A stretch of DNA of 64,000 nt from Leptodactylus fallax (taxonomy: Eukaryota; Chordata; Amphibia; Anura; Leptodactylidae): positions 1,860,001 to 1,924,000 of the forward strand of contig CAMRHE010000054.1 of the NCBI GenBank assembly GCA_947044405.1, written 5' to 3'. The notes under the pieces were generated by a model. It made no database searches and had not been told where the DNA came from. It saw only the letters and a program-made list of their open reading frames with translations. The number at the start of each line of letters is the position of its first letter. Positions within the stretch are counted from its first letter, which is position 1. Position numbers and translations under genes: made by a program. Shown here in pieces: positions 34,120 through 45,238 of the stretch.

Positions 34120-35322
34120 GAACTAACCTGAGGAAGACAGGCTGAGCTAAGGGCCTGAAGAGTCACACCCAAAAGTTCTGGTATGAACATTGTTTTGTTT
34201 TGAGGTTCTAGGCGCTAGGGCTTCACCCTTGTATTAGGGGACATTGTACTTGCCGCAGCCCAGATGGAAGGAACCGAATGATGGGAATAGTAGTGGCGCT
34301 AACGGTGTCACTGGATAGGTCAAGTACCCTCAACAAATCTCCCCAGCACACCTCTTAGGCTGAACACCGACAAAGGGGGCCTGCTGTGCTACTTGATGGT
34401 GGTGGCAGTAGTTCCCCCAGTGCACTTCCAGTTGGAGGGGGGTCATCTCTTACCCTGAGCTGGTGTGGTGGTGATGGGAAGGGCCCTGATGGTAAAGCAG
34501 GAACGATTCAGGAGACAGTAATGCAGTGAAACAGGATAACTTTACTGTGGCAACTGTAAACTGTGAACCTTGCAGCTTCCCAATGGGGGGGTAGTAGTCT
34601 CCCACTGTTAACTATCCTTAGCAGTGGTGTGGCTAGCGGGGGGGCAGAGAGGGCTGCTGCCCCGGGCCCAATGACTCTGTGGGGCCCACCCCGGGGCCAC
34701 CATTAATATATGCTTTACTTTTAACTAGATCGGTGTCTGAAGACACTGATTTTCAGCTGCAGTCTCAGGGCTCTCTTGAGGAAAGCTTTGGGCTTCAATC
34801 TTCTCCCTCAGGGGCTGAATATGAAACTGAAGGGAACAGTTTGACTGTCCATCACAAACTGAACTGCACTGAGACCCTATTGGTTTCCTGGAGACTTTTG
34901 TCTCCCAGACCTCACCCAGCATCCTGCAGTTGGCCAGGGCTGAATCAAGTACGGGGGTGACCAAACAGTGGGGCAAACCAACAAGGGAATATACAAAGGA
35001 GTAGCTGCAAAACAGTAAATATATGGGATATATACACTATACATACATAAAACATAATCAGGGGCACAAAGACAATAGAAGCAGTGTCACTCTGGGATGC
35101 TGCATACTGTGTAGTTAGTGGTCAGAAGACCAGGATTTGTTTTATTGTTAGAACCCAGCTTCACAACACTTCTATCTTTGCACACTGTGGTTGGTGAAAT
35201 AAGGATGCTGAGGTCAGTTTTGAACCTGAACTGCCTGTGTGGAACTGAAGTTCTTGGTGTGCTAACCACAGGCTGGAGATGGCAATCCTGTGAGCTGTTT
35301 AATCTCCAGGTTATCACACTTA
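34120..35322 (+). mobile_element. LTR, plus strand, interrupted by ~0.86 kb
   Basis: 34123-34240 (ctgaggaagacaggctgagc .. gttttgaggttctaggc) and 35108-35322 (agttagtggtcagaagacca .. gaacctgaactgcctgtgtg .. ctgtgagctgtttaa) match, in the same order, the complement of the LTR at 36296-36796. Between them is unrelated sequence with a 'cagtggtgtggctagcgggg' tip at 34624 like the hAT-type ends elsewhere in the window. The LTR start is not resolved, and the internal virus-like genes are absent. Confidence 0.6.
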
Positions 35323-36102
35323 TAATACAAACCAAACTGAGAAAACTATTTCAGGTATTTGATAGGACTTTACTAGGATTAATTCACTTTTCCTTTGCAA
35401 TACAGTTCTTTTCAAAGCATTAAATAATTATAAACCACCAACAATAGATTGAATTAATGTATAGATTCACTGAAAAGTAAGTGGAAACCTAAAACGTAAC
35501 TTTTATTAGCAGCGATAAAAAGCCAAGCAATATCAATATAGTTAAAACCAAGGATAATGAGTGGGGACCTCCTATATAAGCCTAGGATGAGAAAGGAAGC
35601 TAGTCCAGACTAGAGGAGAGTAATGACATGTGTCAGGGTATATTCACAAGACTCTCCCCCTAGTAAGTGTCTTCCGACATACCATTCTCCAATGGGGTGA
35701 AGCATGGCCTTGTCTAGGAATACATGTAAGCACAGATAAGTCCAGCCACACCACCCTCAACTTACTGACCAGTGATCCTTATGCCACCCTGAAAAGGGAA
35801 ATTAATTTGGCAGGACATTGAGACTCAATAAATACCAGTTTCTTTCATTAGGATTCATCGTGAATGTTATAAAGAAAGAAAGCTAAGCATATGGTCTAGC
35901 TTTGTTGACTAAAAGTGCAGTCAAACCACCATAGCCCATAGCCGTCATTAAATAGTTTTCAGCTCAGGGAAGCCCAATCTTAGTCCTCCCAAGGGACCAA
36001 TCATCCCAAGTCATGTGACCTGAGTGGTCCGATCCACCCCTTCCAAGTCACGTCCATGTAATAGGCATGTAATTAGAATACCCCTTCAATGACGAAGGAA
36101 AG

Positions 36103-36104
36103 AA

Positions 36105-36171
<67 letters not shown>
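36103..36171. repeat. (GAAA)n microsatellite
   Basis: About 15 tandem GAAA units. The lysine/arginine-rich and phenylalanine/serine-rich reading frames crossing it are artefacts. Confidence 0.98.
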
Positions 36172-36172
<1 letters not shown>

Positions 36173-36295
36173 GAATTAAAGACTGCACCATATACAAGAA
36201 TGGGTGCCAGCCCAAAGGAATTAGCAATATCCTTATACAAATACTACAAAAAGTACAAAAAAAGTATATACATACACACACACGTATGTGTGTGT

Positions 36296-36796
36296 TGTGA
36301 CAATCTGGGGGTTAAACAGCTCACGGATCACCATCTCCAGCCTAAGATAGTTAGCACATCCAAGAACTTCAGTTCCACACAGGCAGTTCAGGTTCAAAAA
36401 TGACCACAGCTTTATTTCTCCAACAGTAGCATGCAGAGATATAACACAGGTTCACAAAATAGTTTTAACATTAAAACAAATACTGGTCATCTGACCACTA
36501 ACTACATAGAATAGTGTTCCTTACTATCAGGGTGTAGGCCTAGAACCTCAAAACTTAACGTTCATATCAGAACTTGCGAGTGCAGCTCTCCAGGCTCTTA
36601 GCTCAGCCTGTCTTCCTCAGAGTCAACCCTGTCTCAGTGATGATCTTTAATATTCCTCTTCAAATCCATTTCCAGTATATTCCTCAACTCCTGCAAGAAT
36701 TACACTGTGCAATCTCGTATGAGATTCTTATAGGTCATCTTGACAGAGAGCACCAACAGACACATCTCCTTATGCACATAGGTATCCATTATGACA
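36296..36796 (-). mobile_element. Solo LTR, minus strand, ~501 bp
   Basis: On the minus strand it runs TGTCATAATGG...AGATTGTCACA. AATAAA lies at 36416-36411 in the minus sense, upstream of a plausible U5. The body matches the interrupted plus-strand copy at 34120-35322. No flanking duplication was seen. LTR-retroelement or endogenous-retrovirus origin cannot be told apart from the LTR alone. Confidence 0.65.
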
Positions 36797-37585
36797 ATAT
36801 TCCCCCCTTTGTTTTAAGGCTTGATTACAATGTCCATCTCAGATTCATGGTTCTTAGGACCTAAAGATCAACTGCTGATAAATTGTTCTGGCCCCTGGGG
36901 AAAATATTCATTTTATCAATTTCCAACATCACCATATGTAGGAAGATGTCAATATTTGTGTCATTGGAGGCATAGTGTTGGACTTAAGTCTCAGATCTAT
37001 AAAAGGTCCTGTCCTTGGGAGCCTCCACGCATCATCAATTAGTGACGCCAAGACGTTAACATCCCCAAGGTTCTGAATGTCAGTAGCCAATTCCTGACAG
37101 TTCCTGTGGTAACGTTTGAAAAATTTATGCCACTTTAATTTTCAACAAAATACATGTACATCCTTAATCCAAAGGAAAGGCTTATACTTTGTTTGTAGAA
37201 CATACAAGAGACCCTTACATTGCTCACATTTATGCCTAGCTAATGGGATGTTTGGACAAATTAACCATCTGGTTCAACATAGAGAGGCCTTTCATTTCTC
37301 CACTGAGTGTACCCCCAGCTCTAGAGGTTGTAGTCACCCCCGGGGGGGTTGAATCTGTTCAGTTTCCACCAACACTTAGCCTCATATATTGATGTGAGGG
37401 GAGCAATCAGGAGTGGCTATTTTGCCCTGAAGTGTTTCCTCTGGGGATTCCCTCTTGCTGGGTGCTGGGAATCTGGTATGTAGGGAGTATTTTAATGCCT
37501 TGGAGGGATTAGGCCCTAGTGTTTTTACCTTCGGGCCCGTCCACCTGGTGATGCTACCTGATGTTAGGGGAGAGGTGTTCTCATC
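36797..37585. other. Interior of the 35464 element, unrecognised
   Basis: No RT, nuclease or transposase motif on either strand. A 78-residue frame at 37116-37352 contains scattered Cys/His residues but matches no family I know. Confidence 0.4.
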
Positions 37586-38375
37586 ACATGCCTGTTACAT
37601 CTGCATGACTTTAGAGAAGTGAATAAGCCCACTCAGGTCACGTTATCTTGGATGATTGGTCCCTTGGGAGCACTGCGGTTGGGCTTTCTTGAGCTGGAAA
37701 CTATTTAATGGAGGTTATGGTCTCTGGTTTGACCGTACCTTTGGTTAACTAAGCCAGGCCATATGCTGAGCTTTCTGTCTTTATAATATTCATGATGAAT
37801 CCTAATGGAGGAAATGTGTTGGAGAAGAACTTTTTGAGATGAAGGGCTTCCTGCTTATTAGCCTTTGATAGAGTATCTCCATTTACTATTAAAATACTCC
37901 ACACTGGTATTTAGTGAGTCTTAGTGTCCTTTTCAGGGTGGCATAAGGATCACTGGTGAGGCCTGGGGTCAATGAGTTGAGGGTGGTATGTACCACAGCT
38001 GGACTTATCTGTGCTTACATGTATTCCTTGACAGGGCCATGCTTCCCCACCTTAGAGAAGGGTATGTCAGAAGATACTTACTAGGAGGAGAGGCTTGGGA
38101 ATATACACTGACACATGTCATTGTTCTCCCCTAGTCTGCAATAGCTTCCTTTCTCCTAGGTTTATATAGGAGGTCCCCACTCATTAATCTTGGTTTTAAG
38201 TATATTCATATTACTTGACTTTTTATCAGTGCTAATAAAAGTTACGTTTTAGGTATCCACTTACTTTTCAGTGAATCCATTTTATTCAGGGGGAGGGGGA
38301 CTAGGAGGGAACCTTATTTCTACAATACATTTCTTCCTTTCAGTAAGAACCATAGGCAAAATAGTGATTGATAAC

Positions 38376-38665
38376 AAGTTTGTACGTTTTATAATGTCCG
38401 AAATCTAACTATTTGAAGTGACCCTCCTCCACCCTCATTTTCTCTACATTTTACACAGCCCCTACTCCAAGTCCGTACTCCATACACAATAACATTCAAT
38501 GAGAGGCAGAAACAGCGCTCAATAAAGAAACAAGGGAATGAGTGAAAAAATGCAGTATTTCACAGAAAGGAACCAAAATTTGTTAATAAAGTATAATACA
38601 AAATTTAATTATGACATAAATACTGCCAGAAAATCAAAAGTTGTTTGAAAGTTTAGTTACAGTTT
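38376..38665. repeat. Arm of the 11446-type foldback element
   Basis: Collinear with 13163-13452 in blocks such as 'gaagtgaccctcc.ccaccct', 'gagaggcagaaacagc', 'aaaatgcag.atttcacagaaagga' and 'ccaaaatttgttaa'. It carries the unoccupied version of the site where the 11633 MITE inserted. Confidence 0.8.
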
Positions 38666-38890
38666 AATTGTTAGGGTAAACTTTGACTAGACAAAGCAAA
38701 AAAGTGACAGATTTACAGCTATATTTAGCTTGGAGACGAAATACAGAGATCTTCAATCTAAAAAAAGGCAGTGGTACAATTAATGACATCCTTTTATTTG
38801 CTTAGTGGGGGTCCCAGTAAGTGTGCAACATTTTCACACAACAGAGTGTCATCTCAAGCACTAAATAGAGCACTGTCAGACTTAGGATGA

Positions 38891-39078
38891 GGCCCCTGGT
38901 TGAGGAAACACTGTTTTTTTTTTTGTTGCAGATTTTGATGCGGTTCTTTGAGCCAAAGTCAGTAGTGGATTGAACAGAAGGTAGAAATAGAAGTACTTAT
39001 ATATTTATAGCCACTCTTGGCTTTGGCTCAAAAACAAAATCTGCAACAAAATAAGCTGCGTTTCCACAACGTGGGGCC
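38891..39078. mobile_element. MITE, 188 bp
   Basis: The left 'ggcccctggttgaggaaac' and the reverse complement of the right, 'ggccccacgttgtggaaac', are terminal inverted repeats. Inner 'ttgttgcagattttg' is mirrored. TTA follows the right end. The left flank is TGA, so the duplication is imperfect. Confidence 0.65.
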
Positions 39079-39599
39079 TTAACCTAATGACTTACAGCGT
39101 ACATCAGACCACAGAACTAACATTCCAAATGAATGAGTGGTCAGTTTTATAGTTTAATGCCTTTGTTGACATTTCTGTCATGGAGTATAATATTAATAAA
39201 AGTTATTTTTTAGTGTATCTATTAAAAGTTCAGCAGAGCCACCTAGTTAAAAAGGTGCTTGAATGAAGGTGCAAAAAGGCAAAAGGTAGGTACCCAGTAG
39301 ATGTGGTAGGAATATCTAATAAACTCTTGTACTGGACGATGCACAGCAAACCCCCAACCCAAAATGGTATAATAGTATAGTTCAATACACAGTGAAGGAA
39401 AACTGTGCCTCCACTACATGACAAAATATGGGTATGGGCAAACACAAAAAAGAAGGAGCTCATTCACACACACACTCTGGCTAATAGGTCAGTAAAAGAC
39501 CGACCCAAGGTTTTCCCACTAGCCACTAGCTTAGGAGCTTACATTACACTCCCACAGGTAACTATTGCCGCATAAAACAACATGAAGGCACACATAATC

Positions 39600-40600
39600 A
39601 GGGCTGGCGTCAGCGCCTGGCTTACCTGGGCAAGTGCCGGGGCCCCAAGCTCCTGAGAGGGCCCGCTGGGCTGCTGGTTGCTGACTGCGTTTTTTTTTTA
39701 AATAGGCCGTTACCTGCTGGAGTAACCCCAGCAGGTAAGGGGCCCTATTTACTTACCAATCCCTGCTGCAGGAGCAGATGAGTTATACTCAATGGTGAAG
39801 CAGGCGCAATCTGCGGACAGCCTTTGCTTCACTGCTCAGTGTGAAGCGCCTCCCGGCCTCGGGAGCTGCAGCCATGACGTGAAGCGAAGAGATGTGAGTA
39901 TCAGTGTTTTTTTATGTTAAACTTTGGGGGCAAATTGAGGGGGAACATTAAACTGGCTGCAGATAAAGGGGGCGCATTAAACTGGGGGCAGATGAAGGGG
40001 TGACATTAAACTGGGGGCAGATGAAGGGGGGACATTAAACTGGGGCAGATGAAGGGGTGGACATGAAACTGGGTGCAGATGAAGGGGGGCATGAAACTGT
40101 GGACAGATGAAGGGGGCATTAAACTGGGGCCACATGAAGGGGGAGCATTAATTTGGGGGGGGAGATTAAGAGGGACATTAAACTGGAGGAGCAGATGGAG
40201 GGTGACATTAAACTGGGGACAGCTGGAGTGGGACATTAAGCTGGCTGCAACTGGAAATGGGCATTAAACTGGGGGCAAATGGAGGAGGACATTAAACCGT
40301 GGGAATAGCTGGAGGGGGACATGTCTGCCTCTAGTTGCCCACAGATTAATGTCACCCTCCAGCTACCCCTATGGTTTAATGTCCCTCTCCAGCTGCCCCA
40401 GGTTAATGTCCCTCTCTAGTTGCACCCAGTTTAATGTCCCCCTCCAGCTGCCCCAGTTTAATGTCCCCCTCTAGTTTCTGCCAGTTTAAACTGGTGCACG
40501 AGGAGAGGGACTTAATACTGTGGGGCAATTGGAGGGGAACATTATAATGTGGGGGCATGTAATGTTAGGGTGACTGTAGGAGCATTATACTGTGTAGGGG
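39600..40600. mobile_element. hAT-like repeat with inverted minisatellite array
   Basis: 39690-39760 (ataggccgttacctgctgg .. cagcaggtaaggggccctat) matches the 50336-50898 element. Downstream lie ~30-bp units of the type 'gcattaaactgggggcagat', then 'gaaggggg', running 39937-40325. At about 40326 the array switches strand and the units read in complement (tggtttaatgtccctctcc) to about 40490, followed by a few forward units. Confidence 0.7.
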
Positions 40601-40658
40601 CACATGGAAGAATGGATGAGAATGGACGGAGTCAACGTAGAAGTGGATGGAGCTAAAA

Positions 40659-42241
40659 ATTCAGACCCCTTTAAATTTTTCACCTTTTGTTTCATTGCAG
40701 CCATTTGCTAAAAGCAAAAAAACTCACTTTATTTCTCATTAATGTACACTCAGCACCCCATCTTGACAGAAAAAAAACAGAAATGTAGATATTTTTGCAA
40801 ATTTCTTAAAAAAGAAAAACTGAAATATCACATGGTCATAAGTATTCAGACCCTTTGCTCAGTATTGAGTAGAAGCACCCTTTTGAGCTAGTACAGCCAT
40901 GAGTCTTCTTGGGAATGATGCAACAAGTTTTTCACATCTGGATTTGGGGATCCTCTGCCATTCTTCCTTGCAGATCCTCTCCAGTTCCGTCAGGTTGGAT
41001 AGTGAACGTTGGTGGACAGCCATTTTCAGGTCTCTCCAGAGATGCTCAATTGGGTTTAGGTCAGGGCTCTGGCTGGGCCAGTCAAGAATGGTCACAGAGT
41101 TGTTCTAAAGCCAATCCTTTGTTATTTTAGCTGTGTGCTTAGGGTCATTGTCTTGTTCGAAGGTGAACCTTCGGCCCAGTCTGAGGTCCAGAGCACTCTG
41201 GAAGAGGTTTTCTTCCAGGATATCTCTGTACTTGGCCGCATTGATCTTATGTTCAATTGCAACCAGTCGTCCTGTCCCTGCAGCTGAAAAACACCCCCAT
41301 AGCATGATGCTGCCACCACCATGTTTCACTGTTGGGATTGTATTGAGCAGGTGATGAGCAGTGCCTGGTTTTCTCCACACATACCGCTTAGAATTAACGC
41401 CAAAAAGATCAAACTTCGTCTCATCAGACCAGAGAATCTTATTTCTCATTGTCTGGAAGTCCTTCAGGTGTTTTTTGGTAAACTCTATGCGGTCTTTCAT
41501 ATGTCTTGCACTGAGGAGAGGCTTCCTTCGGGCCACTCTGCCATAAAGCCCCAACTGGTGGAGGGCTGCAGTGATAGTTGACTTTGTGGAACTTTCTCCC
41601 ATCTCCCTACGGCATCTCTGGAGCTCAGCCACAGTGATCTTTGGTTTCTTCTTTACCTCTCTCACCAAGGCTCTTCTCCCACGATTGCTCAGTTTGGCTG
41701 GACGGCGAGGTCTAGGAAGAGTTCTGGTCATGCCAAACTTCTTCCATTTAAGGATTATGGCCACTGCAGAAATTCTTATGTAATGTTGGCCAGATCTGTG
41801 CCTTGCCACAATTCTGTCTCTGAGCTCCTTGGGCAGTTCCTTTGACCTCATGATTCTCATTTCCTCTACATGCACTGTGAGGTCTATATAGATAGATGTG
41901 TGCCTTTCCTAATCAAGTCCAATCAGTTTAATTAAACACAGATGGACTCCAATGAAGGAGTAGAATCATCTCAAGGAGGATCAGAAGGAAATGGACAGCA
42001 TGTGAGTTAAATATGAGTGTCACAGCAAAGGGTCTGAATACTTATGACCATGTGATATTTCAGTTTTTCTTTTTTAATAAATTTGCAAAAATATCTACAT
42101 TTCTGTTTTTTTTCTGTCAAGATGGGGTGCTGAGTGTACATTAATGAGACATAAAATGAACTTTTTTGCTTTTAGCAAATGGCTGCAATGAAACAAAGAA
42201 TGAAAAATTTAAAGAAGTCTGAATACCTTACGTACCCACTG
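40659..42241 (-). mobile_element. Tc1 element, minus strand, left tip lost
   Basis: Inverted repeats of ~200 bp face each other, ending in a right terminus 'cttacgtacccactg' followed by TA at 42242-42243. On the left the matching sequence begins only at 'attcagaccc', so about 20 terminal bases are missing. The subterminal 'aagtattcagaccctttgct' and its mirror 'gcaaagggtctgaatactta' lie at about 40841 and 42025. Encodes the transposase relic below. Confidence 0.9.
40859..41860 (-). pseudogene. Tc1 DD34E transposase, one in-frame stop
   Basis: An otherwise continuous frame of about 330 residues is broken by one TAG at 41105-41107, between the second Asp and the Glu. Start is the ATG at 41858-41860 or 41849-41851 (MRSKELPKEL). 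The N-terminal paired-like DNA-binding region reads RIVARHRSGQ..RISAV-AIILKWKKFG and looks about nine residues short in the recognition-helix region compared with relatives. The GRPR-like linker reads PRPRRPAK. Catalytic blocks are ILWSDETKFDLFG, WGCFSAAGTG, FEQDNDPKH and [11 protein letters not shown], with 34 residues between the second Asp and the Glu (the stop counted). The C-terminus is KGASTQY. Inactive because of the stop, and probably also because of the helix deletion. Confidence 0.9.
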
Positions 42242-42338
42242 TACCTTTTGCCTGTTTGTCCCGTCATTCGAGCACCTTTTTATCTAGGTGGCTTTGCTGA
42301 ACTTTTAATAGATATTAATAAAAGTTATTTTTAGTGTA

Positions 42339-42936
42339 CATTTTATTTAAGTTTATGATTCTAATTGTGTATACACATACCTTGTATTTATTACTTGTTT
42401 TTGGTCATAGAGTATGATACCCCTTTAATAAAAATGTATAAACACCACAAATACAGAGCACAAATGCTTACTTATTAGTAAAGGTAATATAATAAATTTG
42501 TTTGTAATTGCTAGAACTAGAAAAAGCTTTTGCAATATTTATGTTCACCTCTTACAGCTAATCTGTAAATTTATTGTGTACAATATGTATAGTTTATTGA
42601 ACAATGCACTGAATCAGAAAGCAGGCATAATACAACATGATATATCCATCTGTAAATGTTATACATAACACTAATAGGAAATGGAAAGTTGGAAGTTCCC
42701 TAAAAGCCAATAAATTATATTTTTTACTTGAAACAATTAGCAAAACTTTATAAAGAAAGAATTACATGAAATAGAGAAATGGCATATTGATTTTGATACA
42801 TAGGTCAGTATTAAACAGGCAGATTTATAAAATAAAAATTGTCTTAGTTGCCCAGAGCAACCAATCACAGCACAACTTTCATTTTTCAAGAGCATTATAA
42901 TAAATTAGATTTGTGCTGGTTGCTACAGGCAACTGA
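42339..42936. other. No gene recognised
   Basis: AT-rich. A direct echo of the left flank of the third inverted-arm element (gtcatagagtatgata at 42408 versus gtcatggagtataata at 39177) lies here. Confidence 0.4.
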
Positions 42937-43330
42937 GGGTTGGTTCACACTTGCACCCGGAGTCTATCCACCGTGAATCCGACCTAAATGTCAGAAAAAA
43001 GGATTGGGAAAGGTTTGAAAAGGTTTGTTTGAAAACCCATTCACTTCAATGGGTTTTTAAAGCAATGCGCAGGTGTCCAATTGCAGCCTCTGCCCAGCGA
43101 AGCCTTTTTTTGGTCAGACACAAAGTCCTGCATGTCCGACGTTGTTTCCGACCAAAATAAACGGCTTTGTGGCGCAGAGGCTGCAATTGGACACCTGCAC
43201 ATTACTTTAAAAACCCATTGAAGTGAATGGGTTTTCAAACAAACCGTTTCAAACCTTTCCCAATCCTTTTTTCTGACATTAAGGTCGGATTCACAGCAAA
43301 CGGACTCCGGGCGAAAGTGTGAACCAACCC
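42937..43330. mobile_element. Near-perfect palindromic MITE, 394 bp
   Basis: The ends 'gggttggttcacacttgc' and 'gcgaaagtgtgaaccaaccc' are inverted. Arms of ~190 bp mirror each other through 'tgaaaacccattcacttcaa', 'gtccaattgcagcctctg' and 'ggattgggaaaggttt'. The loop is near 43125-43140. Flanks are TGA (42934-42936) and TAA (43331-43333), a possible decayed three-base duplication. Confidence 0.8.
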
Positions 43331-44740
43331 TAAGACTGTTTTCATAAATTTGACTCTTTCAGTTTATATAAAGGCTATATAGTGGTCACACATAAGGCTA
43401 TGCAGTATAATGGATATACATGGTTTAGTTATATATAGTACAGCATTAACCCATTTAGCACCAGTGTATTTTGTAACTTCAGAACCAAGCATTGTTTTCA
43501 TTGTTGTATTTCAAGATCCATAACATTATTGACCATGAATTTCCAGAGGTTAAATGGTCAAGATTGATGTTATTGCCAATCTCAGCTGTTACAGATGGAG
43601 CTCAGCTATCACAATCTACACAACAGAGAAACCACATCACTAGTAATAAGATAAATATTATCTTTATTTGATAATTGATATAAGGGTGGCACTTTAGAAA
43701 CCAAGGGTATACGAAGTATATCCATGATACTAACAGCTCAATGTGGAGCTGTATGCCACCTATGCAACTCACACTCTTGATTATGTTGACTGTGTCTTCA
43801 ACTAGCCATAGTGTATCTCCGTTGCATCATGGCTAATACCAAAATTTCAGAATTAACTCCTTAGTGATGGAGAGCAAAGGTCACTTGGCACCAAACATGT
43901 ATGGTGCTGAGAAGGCACTGGCTCAGGAGCAGAGCTGAGGTTATTCCAATTTTGGGTGTTTAACCCCTTAGATAGTGTGGACAATAGCAAGAGCAGCATC
44001 CAAGGAGCTGTTTACTACTGTAACCCCCCTCATCAGTTCCCCCATGTTATGATTGGGGCAGTCAATATGTTCCCTGAACAAGGCTCCCACATCTGCCATC
44101 TTTACTTTTCCATCATAAACCCCTGATAATAAGATATGGAAAATGTGGCTGTCCTCTTCCCATTAGAGATGGGCAAATCTTTCAAGATTCATTTTGGGTT
44201 TGGGTGGCTCTGGGTTGTTTCCTAAGTTCGGTACAAATCACACCTTAAATTGGCTTAAAACATAGTGTATAAAACTCTCAGGGCTCCTAGGAACCTATCT
44301 ATCCAATTTCTAGGCAAACACAGCCAAAGTTATGTCAAAGTGAACATGACATGTATGTCTATGGAAAAACAGATGGTAAGCAAATTGAGTTTAACCACAC
44401 ACTTTGTTGCCACTTAAAATGAGAAAAATTAACATTTAAAACGTTCCAAAAATTACCCTATTTTTGGGGAAAGGTGCTTGTCTGTGGTTTTTTAGACACA
44501 CATCGCAGTTATATTGTACAAAGCAATAACTTTGTAGAGAAATTATCCAATTTTAATGACTTGTAAGTGCTATAGATGTGTTGTTATTTCAGAGACAAAT
44601 TTGTGTCTGTGAGCCACAAATGAAAAATGAAAAAGAGTTGACTTTTGAAAAAAAAAAAAGTCACCAAAAATTATCCATTTATGAGATCAAATGTGAAAAA
44701 AAAAATGTTTTTTTATGCCACTTTGACTCCAAACTTTGTG
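43331..44740. other. No gene recognised
   Basis: Ordinary repeat debris. 'agagatgggcaaatctttca' near 44165 is a phrase of a dispersed repeat. An A-tract lies near 44648. Confidence 0.45.
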
Positions 44741-44967
44741 CTATAGTGGAATGTGATGGACCAGGCCATAGGACATGACTGGTGGTGGAAACATGCGTGG
44801 CTGTGCAGCAAGGCATAATATGATGGATCAGGCCGTAGAAGATATCTGGCTGAGCAGTGGCAGTGGTGGTAGATTTGGTAACGTGTGGCAGTGCATCAGG
44901 GCATAATATGATGGACCAAGCCACAGGACATGTCTGGCTGAGTGATGGTAATGGTGATAGCTATTTA

Positions 44968-45235
44968 CAGTGCCTTGCGAAAGTATTCAGCCCCCTTGAA
45001 CTTTTCAACCTTTTGCCACATTTCAGGCTTCAAACATAAGGATATAAAATTTAAATTTTTTGGTGAAGAATCAACAACAAGTGGAACACAATCGTGAAGT
45101 GGAACGAAATTTATGGGATATTTTAAACTTTTGTAAAAAATAAAAAACTGAAAAGTGGGCGTGCAATATTATTCGGCCCCTTTACTTTCAGTGCAGCAAA
45201 CTCACTCCAGAAGTTCAGTGAAGTTCCTGCTACTC
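44968..45235 (+). mobile_element. Tc1 end fragment
   Basis: After TA it begins 'cagtgccttgcgaaagtatt' and continues with a typical ~220 bp Tc1 inverted repeat, including the second 'attattcggcccctttactt' motif near 45170. There is no transposase and no opposite end. Confidence 0.8.
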
Positions 45236-45238
45236 CTA

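Larger units (their letters stand above)
35464..38281. mobile_element. Second inverted-arm element, PLE-like, no RT
   Basis: The left arm (35464-36070) and right arm (37586-38281) are imperfect reverse complements. Shared blocks include 'ttcactgaaaagtaagtgg', 'acctaaaacgtaacttttat', 'gagtggggacctcctatata', 'acatgtaagcacagataagt' and 'gcaggacattg..tcaat' words. The arm ends resemble those of the PLE at 23306 (taaaagtta.gttttanncca...). The right arm near 37792-37824 and the left arm near 35845-35866 (minus) keep a decayed ATGATGA-ATCC-TAAT-GGA-G-GAAA string, the layout of the PLE ribozyme core. The interior holds a microsatellite, an LTR and unrecognised sequence instead of RT. Confidence 0.6.
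39191..42338. mobile_element. Third inverted-arm element with ~26-bp flanking repeat
   Basis: A 27-bp sequence at 39191-39217 (starting tattaataaaagtt, ending tagtgta) recurs at 42313-42338 with one T fewer, in direct orientation. Just inside, 39218-39300 (tctattaaaagttcagcaga .. aggtgctt .. ggcaaaaggtaggtac) faces its complement at 42242-42312. The interior has been replaced by the minisatellite-bearing repeat and by the Tc1 at 40659-42241, which abuts the right arm at TA. The complement of the left arm contains 'tttattagatattcctacc', resembling arm ends of the PLE-like elements, but no RT or ribozyme core remains. Confidence 0.55.

Noticed and set aside
34679..34960. 93-residue reading frame in a GC-richer stretch
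   Set aside because: Lies in sequence inserted into an LTR next to a hAT-like tip. No family motif or splice context.
36048..36403. Lys/Arg-rich and Phe/Ser-rich frames
   Set aside because: Direct translation of the (GAAA)n microsatellite on either strand.
39218..39330. Possible hammerhead core in the third inverted-arm element
   Set aside because: No CTGANGA followed by GAAA with a pairing stem could be found on either strand of the arms.
39937..40490. Another CRISPR-like periodic array
   Set aside because: Degenerate tandem units without spacers, embedded in a hAT-like repeat.
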